Assembly (NCBI GenBank): GCA_012518795.1
Contig: JAAYRL010000050.1
Location: 1 to 64,000 of the forward strand
Length of the DNA: 64,000 bases
Direction of reading: 5' to 3'
Origin: Clostridiaceae bacterium
GTDB taxonomy: Bacteria > Bacillota > Clostridia > Saccharofermentanales > DTU023
Positions within the stretch are counted from its first letter, which is position 1. Each line of letters begins with the position of its first letter. Both the position numbers and the translations under genes were made by a program. Shown here piece by piece: positions 59,769-64,000 of the stretch. Below the pieces are notes generated by a model, which was given only the letters and a program-made list of their open reading frames with translations, was not told the DNA's origin and did not search any database.

Positions 59769-61799
59769 ATGAATAACGACGCCAATAATTCTCAACAAAA
59801 ACAAAATCCTGCCGATACAAAACCTGATGTTCAGGAACAAGTTTTGAACAGATTACATAAATTAGAAGAATTAGAACAAGCAGGTCAAAATCCTTTTTGG
59901 ATAACGACCGCTGAACAAACTGAACATAGTAAAGAAATAATAGAGAACTATGCTGAGTTTGAAGGGAAAAATGTTTCTGTTGCCGGAAGAATTATGGCAA
60001 AACGCGGTATGGGAAAAGTCAGTTTTGTCGATTTGCAAGATCGTCAAGGCAATATTCAGATTTTTACTAAATTTGATGCACTTGCTGACGAGGATTATAA
60101 AGCATGGCAAAATCTTGATATTGGCGACTTAATCAGTGTTAAAGGAGAAGTTTTTACTACACAAAAGGGTGAAATTTCTATTCGTAATCAAGGCTACCAA
60201 TTGCTTGCCAAGTGTTTACGTCCTTTACCGGAAAAATTCCATGGTTTGACAGATACGGATACCAGATACCGCAAGCGTTATCTGGATTTAATTGTTAATC
60301 CTGAAATCAAAGAAGTTTTTGAAAAACGCAGCAAAATTATAACTACACTCAGACATGAATTGGAAGAACTTGATTTTATTGAAGTAGAAACACCGCTTTT
60401 AAATCTGATTGCCGGTGGTGCAGCTGCCAGACCATTTGTAACTCATCATAATACATTGGACTTGAGTTTATTTTTACGAATATCCCCTGAATTATATCTG
60501 AAACGCTTAATTGTAGGCGGTTTTGAAAAAGTTTATGAAATAGGTAGAAATTTCAGAAATGAAGGCATGTCGACCAAGCACAATCCGGAATTTACGATGA
60601 TCGAACTTTATCAGGCATATACTGACTATAACGGTATGATGGAAATTTCCGAACATCTGATCAGTACAGCCTGTATGGCGGTCAACGGAACTTTGCAAAT
60701 TAAATTTGGTGAATATGAACTTGATTTAACACCGCCGTTTGCCAGAATGACAATGTTGGAAGCCATAGAAAAATACACCGGAATTGATTTTACTAAAATT
60801 GAAGATGATAAAACTGCTCAAAAAATTGCTGAGGAAAAAGGAATTGCGGAACTGGCTGCCGGTAAAACCAGAGGTGAAATTATCAATATATTCTTTGAAG
60901 AATTTTGTGAAGAACATTTGATCCAGCCTACTTTTATCTATGACTATCCAATTGAAATATCACCTTTAACTAAAAAGAAAAAATCCGATCCGCGTATGAC
61001 AGAGCGTTTTGAAATATTTATCTGCGGTGCGGAATACGGTAATGCCTATTCCGAGCTGAATGATCCGAGAGATCAACATGAGCGTTTTATAGAACAACAA
61101 AAGCAACGAGAAGCCGGTGATGAAGAAGCCAATATTCCGGATCTGGATTTTGTTGAAGCATTGGAATACGGTTTACCTCCGACCGGAGGACTGGGTATCG
61201 GTATTGATCGCTTAGTCATGCTCTTAACTGACTCTGCCTCAATTCGTGACGTATTACTCTTCCCGACAATGCGCCCGTTAGGCAATCAGATAATAGAAAA
61301 TGAAGTTATTAATCAAGAAAGTGCCAAACCATTTGATTCGATTACGACTAATTTAGACAAAACCGATTTAGAACAAACTGATTTAGAAAAAAACGACTTA
61401 GAAAAAATTGATTTCGGTAAATTAGATTTTTCCAAAATAAAGATTGAACCGTTATTTGAAGACATGGTTGATTTCGAAACATTCTCCAAATCCGATTTTA
61501 GAGTAGTAAAAGTGCTAAATTGTGAAGAAGTTCCAAAATCTAAAAAACTATTAAAATTCACCTTGGATGACGGGTCAGGTAATGATAGAACCATACTCTC
61601 AGGAATCAAAGACTATTATAAGGCTGAAGACTTGATCGGAAAAACTTTAATAGCAATTACGAATTTACCGGAAAGAAAGATGATGGGCCTGCCATCACAA
61701 GGAATGATCATCTCAGCAGTATATGAATATGATGGAGAAGAAGGATTAGATCTTCTAATCTTAGATGACGATATACCTGCCGGCGCAAAATTATATTAA
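59769..61799 (+). CDS. lysS: Lysyl-tRNA synthetase (class II) with C-terminal Trbp111/EMAP-II-like tRNA-binding domain
   Basis: Motif 2 EIGRNFRNEGMSTKHNPEFTMIE; motif 3 GGLGIGIDRLVMLLTDSASIRDVLLFPTMRP; then repeat linker DLEQTDLEKNDLEKIDF and DFETFSKSDFRVVKVLNCEEVPKSKKLLKFTL...RKMMGLPSQGMIISA. Confidence 0.95.
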   Translation: MNNDANNSQQKQNPADTKPDVQEQVLNRLHKLEELEQAGQNPFWITTAEQTEHSKEIIENYAEFEGKNVSVAGRIMAKRGMGKVSFVDLQDRQGNIQIFTKFDALADEDYKAWQNLDIGDLISVKGEVFTTQKGEISIRNQGYQLLAKCLRPLPEKFHGLTDTDTRYRKRYLDLIVNPEIKEVFEKRSKIITTLRHELEELDFIEVETPLLNLIAGGAAARPFVTHHNTLDLSLFLRISPELYLKRLIVGGFEKVYEIGRNFRNEGMSTKHNPEFTMIELYQAYTDYNGMMEISEHLISTACMAVNGTLQIKFGEYELDLTPPFARMTMLEAIEKYTGIDFTKIEDDKTAQKIAEEKGIAELAAGKTRGEIINIFFEEFCEEHLIQPTFIYDYPIEISPLTKKKKSDPRMTERFEIFICGAEYGNAYSELNDPRDQHERFIEQQKQREAGDEEANIPDLDFVEALEYGLPPTGGLGIGIDRLVMLLTDSASIRDVLLFPTMRPLGNQIIENEVINQESAKPFDSITTNLDKTDLEQTDLEKNDLEKIDFGKLDFSKIKIEPLFEDMVDFETFSKSDFRVVKVLNCEEVPKSKKLLKFTLDDGSGNDRTILSGIKDYYKAEDLIGKTLIAITNLPERKMMGLPSQGMIISAVYEYDGEEGLDLLILDDDIPAGAKLY

Positions 61800-61819
61800 A
61801 AAGATGTTCTTATTAAGGT

Positions 61820-61936
61820 ATGAGCAAGGGTGAGTTCAATATTGTCAAACAAGCGGTTGGCGGCTTGGATTATCTGATAGATCAAAACTGTAAAGACAAA
61901 GATGCTTTAGCACTCATTGACTACAAACATTGCTAA
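61820..61936 (+). CDS. Possible 38-aa small ORF or remnant
   Basis: MSKGEFNIVKQAVGGLDYLIDQNCKDKDALALIDYKHC-stop; no recognised family. Confidence 0.25.
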   Translation: MSKGEFNIVKQAVGGLDYLIDQNCKDKDALALIDYKHC

Positions 61937-62167
61937 TTTTATTCAGTCTCTGAACAAAGTTTTTTAATGTTTTCTAGCAAACACATGCATATAAGATTTA
62001 TTATTATGCATAGAATTTCAGAGACAGTCTTTATTTTACCTCGTGAATAAGTTATAATATTGAAAATTAGCTGAATAAATGCACTTGTTTTTCAGCAGAG
62101 ATAGTTTTAATAAAGAGAATTTAACAAAGCAAATTTCAGCAAAGTGATTTCAGTGAAGAGAATTAAT

Positions 62168-63421
62168 ATGGAAATAAAACGTGATTTATATTTACAGCAA
62201 TTAATTGATCGTATGCATAACGGAATGATTAAAGTCATAACCGGTGTTAGGCGAAGCGGAAAGTCATATCTTGTTTTTAAGATTTTTAAAGAATATTTAC
62301 TCGGCAATGGCATTGATCATAAACACATTATTTCGCTTGAATTGGACAGAATTGAAAATAAAAAGTATCGTAATCCGGATGTAATTTATGAATATATTAA
62401 CAGTCAACTGATTGACAACCGAAAATATTATATTTTGCTTGATGAAGTACAAATGTTGAACGATTTTGAAGAAGTTTTAAATTCGTTACTATATAAAAGC
62501 AATGTGGATGTTTATGTGACCGGCAGCAATTCGAAGTTTTTATCAAAAGATGTCATTACTGAATTTCGCGGCAGGGGGGATGAGATACACATCTATCCAC
62601 TTAGCTTTCAGGAATTTATGAGTAAATATGATGGCGATATGTATCACGGTTGGGCTGATTATGTAACTTATGGCGGTTTACCGCTCATATTATCGATGAA
62701 AAACGAAGAGCAAAAAATTAATTATCTAAATTCTCTTTTCACAGAAACATATATTAAAGATATAGTTGAAAGAAATCATATAGAAAAAGTTCAGGAATTG
62801 AATGATCTGATCAATATTTTGGCTTCCGGCATTGGTTCTCTTAGCAATCCTTCAAAAATTTTATCAACATTCAAGAGCCGGCTTAAATCTGATATCAGTT
62901 TAAATACTATTAGAGCATATATTGAATATCTTCAGGATGCTTTTTTGATTAATGAGGCTTATCGATATGATGTTAAAGGCAGGAAATATATCGGTACACC
63001 ACTTAAATATTATTTTGAAGATGTAGGTTTAAGGAATGCTCGATTAGGCTTTAGGCAAGTTGAAGAAAATCACGTTATGGAGAATATTATTTATAATGAA
63101 CTTCGATTTAGAGGGTATCAAGTAGACGTGGGTATGGTTGCCAAACGCTTTATCGATAAAGAAGGCAAACAAAGATCAAAACAATTAGAAATTGATTTCA
63201 TTGCAAATCTTGGCAGCAAAAGATATTATCTTCAATCAGCTTTTAGCATGCCTACAGAACAAAAAATCAATCAAGAAAAAGCACCCCTGATTAATGTAAG
63301 TGATTCTTTCAAAAAGATAATTATTGTAAAAGATGTAATCAATGTCCGCAGAGATGAATATGGAATAACTACAATGAGTATCTTTGATTTTTTATTAAAT
63401 GAAAATAGTTTAGAATTATAA
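62168..63421 (+). CDS. AAA_14/DUF4143-type ATPase (second copy)
   Basis: Start at 62168. VITGVRRSGKSYLVFKIFKEYLLGNG; VTGSNSKFLSKDVITEFRGRGDEIHIYPLSFQEFM; closely similar to 13728-14969. Confidence 0.88.
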   Translation: MEIKRDLYLQQLIDRMHNGMIKVITGVRRSGKSYLVFKIFKEYLLGNGIDHKHIISLELDRIENKKYRNPDVIYEYINSQLIDNRKYYILLDEVQMLNDFEEVLNSLLYKSNVDVYVTGSNSKFLSKDVITEFRGRGDEIHIYPLSFQEFMSKYDGDMYHGWADYVTYGGLPLILSMKNEEQKINYLNSLFTETYIKDIVERNHIEKVQELNDLINILASGIGSLSNPSKILSTFKSRLKSDISLNTIRAYIEYLQDAFLINEAYRYDVKGRKYIGTPLKYYFEDVGLRNARLGFRQVEENHVMENIIYNELRFRGYQVDVGMVAKRFIDKEGKQRSKQLEIDFIANLGSKRYYLQSAFSMPTEQKINQEKAPLINVSDSFKKIIIVKDVINVRRDEYGITTMSIFDFLLNENSLEL

Positions 63422-63525
63422 ATAATGAGTGAATAATGGCATTTTGATTGGAAATCACGTTCTCAGAAGGCCTTTTATCTTCTGAAAATGCGTTGCCAAA
63501 ATTGCTCTAAGCGAAATCTGTAGCA

Positions 63526-64000
63526 TCAAGCTTTGAAATTGTAAATAGGTTTCATGATATCTATGATGTCTACAGATTCTCTAATTGCATCAATAATATC
63601 TTCTAATGCCTTATATGCCATGGGAGCTTCATCAAGGGTTGAAGCTTTGACTGAAGTTGTATAAATACCTTGCATTTCTTTTTTGAAGTCTGCTAAAGAA
63701 ATTTCTGATTTGGCTTTAGTCCTCGACATAATTCTGCCGGCGCCATGCGGAGCAGAATAATTCCATTCCGGGTTTCCTTTGCCGTATGCCAAAATAGAAC
63801 CGTCTCTCATATTGATCGGTATCAGAACTTTTTCTCCTTTTCTGGCAGAAATTGCCCCTTTTCGCAAGATCATTTCTTTTGTATCAATATAGTTATGGAT
63901 TGTGTGGAAACCATCTGTGCCGGCAAGACCGGTTTTATCCAAAATAATTTCAACCATTCTTTCTCGATTTCTTTTCGCATAGTTTTGGCAAATTTCAACG
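63526..64000 (-). CDS. rtcB: RtcB-family RNA ligase, C-terminal part (runs off the window)
   Basis: DGFHTIHNYIDTKEMILRKGAISARKGEKVLIPINMRDGSILAYGKGNPEWNYSAPHGAGRIMSRTKAK; frame stays open to the window edge (CQNYAKRNRERMVEI). Confidence 0.92.
   Translation of the reverse strand, partial: VEICQNYAKRNRERMVEIILDKTGLAGTDGFHTIHNYIDTKEMILRKGAISARKGEKVLIPINMRDGSILAYGKGNPEWNYSAPHGAGRIMSRTKAKSEISLADFKKEMQGIYTTSVKASTLDEAPMAYKALEDIIDAIRESVDIIDIMKPIYNFKA

Noticed and set aside
1-64000. rRNA and tRNA genes
   Set aside because: No tRNA cloverleaf-like or rRNA sequence recognised by eye; a tRNAscan/Infernal run would be needed to be certain.

Overview
This 64 kb window is low-GC and gene-dense, and looks like a chromosome of a Clostridia-type Firmicute (taxonomy inferred from gene content and order: hprK-murB-rapZ-whiA, greA, lysS). 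Most of it can be assigned by family. From left to right: an edge-truncated IS66-type accessory ORF; zinT plus a znuACB-like zinc importer; a 92-bp tandem hairpin repeat array; a feoA-feoB-(Cys-rich small protein) iron locus; a second Mn/Zn/Fe-type ABC importer whose last permease carries a winged-helix domain; an AAA/DUF4143 ATPase; a Phd/RelE-type toxin-antitoxin pair; a polar amino-acid ABC importer; an ECF sigma factor with a putative anti-sigma; blaI/blaR1; an ArsC/Spx-like protein; dhaKLM; an SDR; PPK2; a two-component system; a Gly/Gln-rich secreted protein; a glycerol-1-phosphate dehydrogenase with a HAD phosphatase; an oligopeptide ABC importer; an S9 peptidase; hprK-murB-rapZ-whiA; a four-gene uncharacterised island (two HTH-like paralogues, and a coiled-coil membrane protein with a VDS-repeat protein); pyrG, guaB, greA; a lysS fused to a tRNA-binding domain; a second AAA/DUF4143 paralogue; and a truncated rtcB. 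The strongest observations are: (1) PyrG has Gly (GGT) in place of the conserved catalytic Cys of its glutaminase domain; (2) repeated GTTAG-N6-CTAAC operator-like palindromes flank all metal-uptake loci, and the only nearby DtxR-like DNA-binding domain is fused to an ABC permease, as in chlamydial YtgCR; (3) a 92-bp x4 hairpin array lies directly behind znuB; (4) the uncharacterised island lies between whiA and pyrG; (5) several genes have short tandem duplications that start in their last codons and copy the stop codon. No rRNA, tRNA or CRISPR array was recognised. All family assignments were made by reading the sequences; no database search was run.
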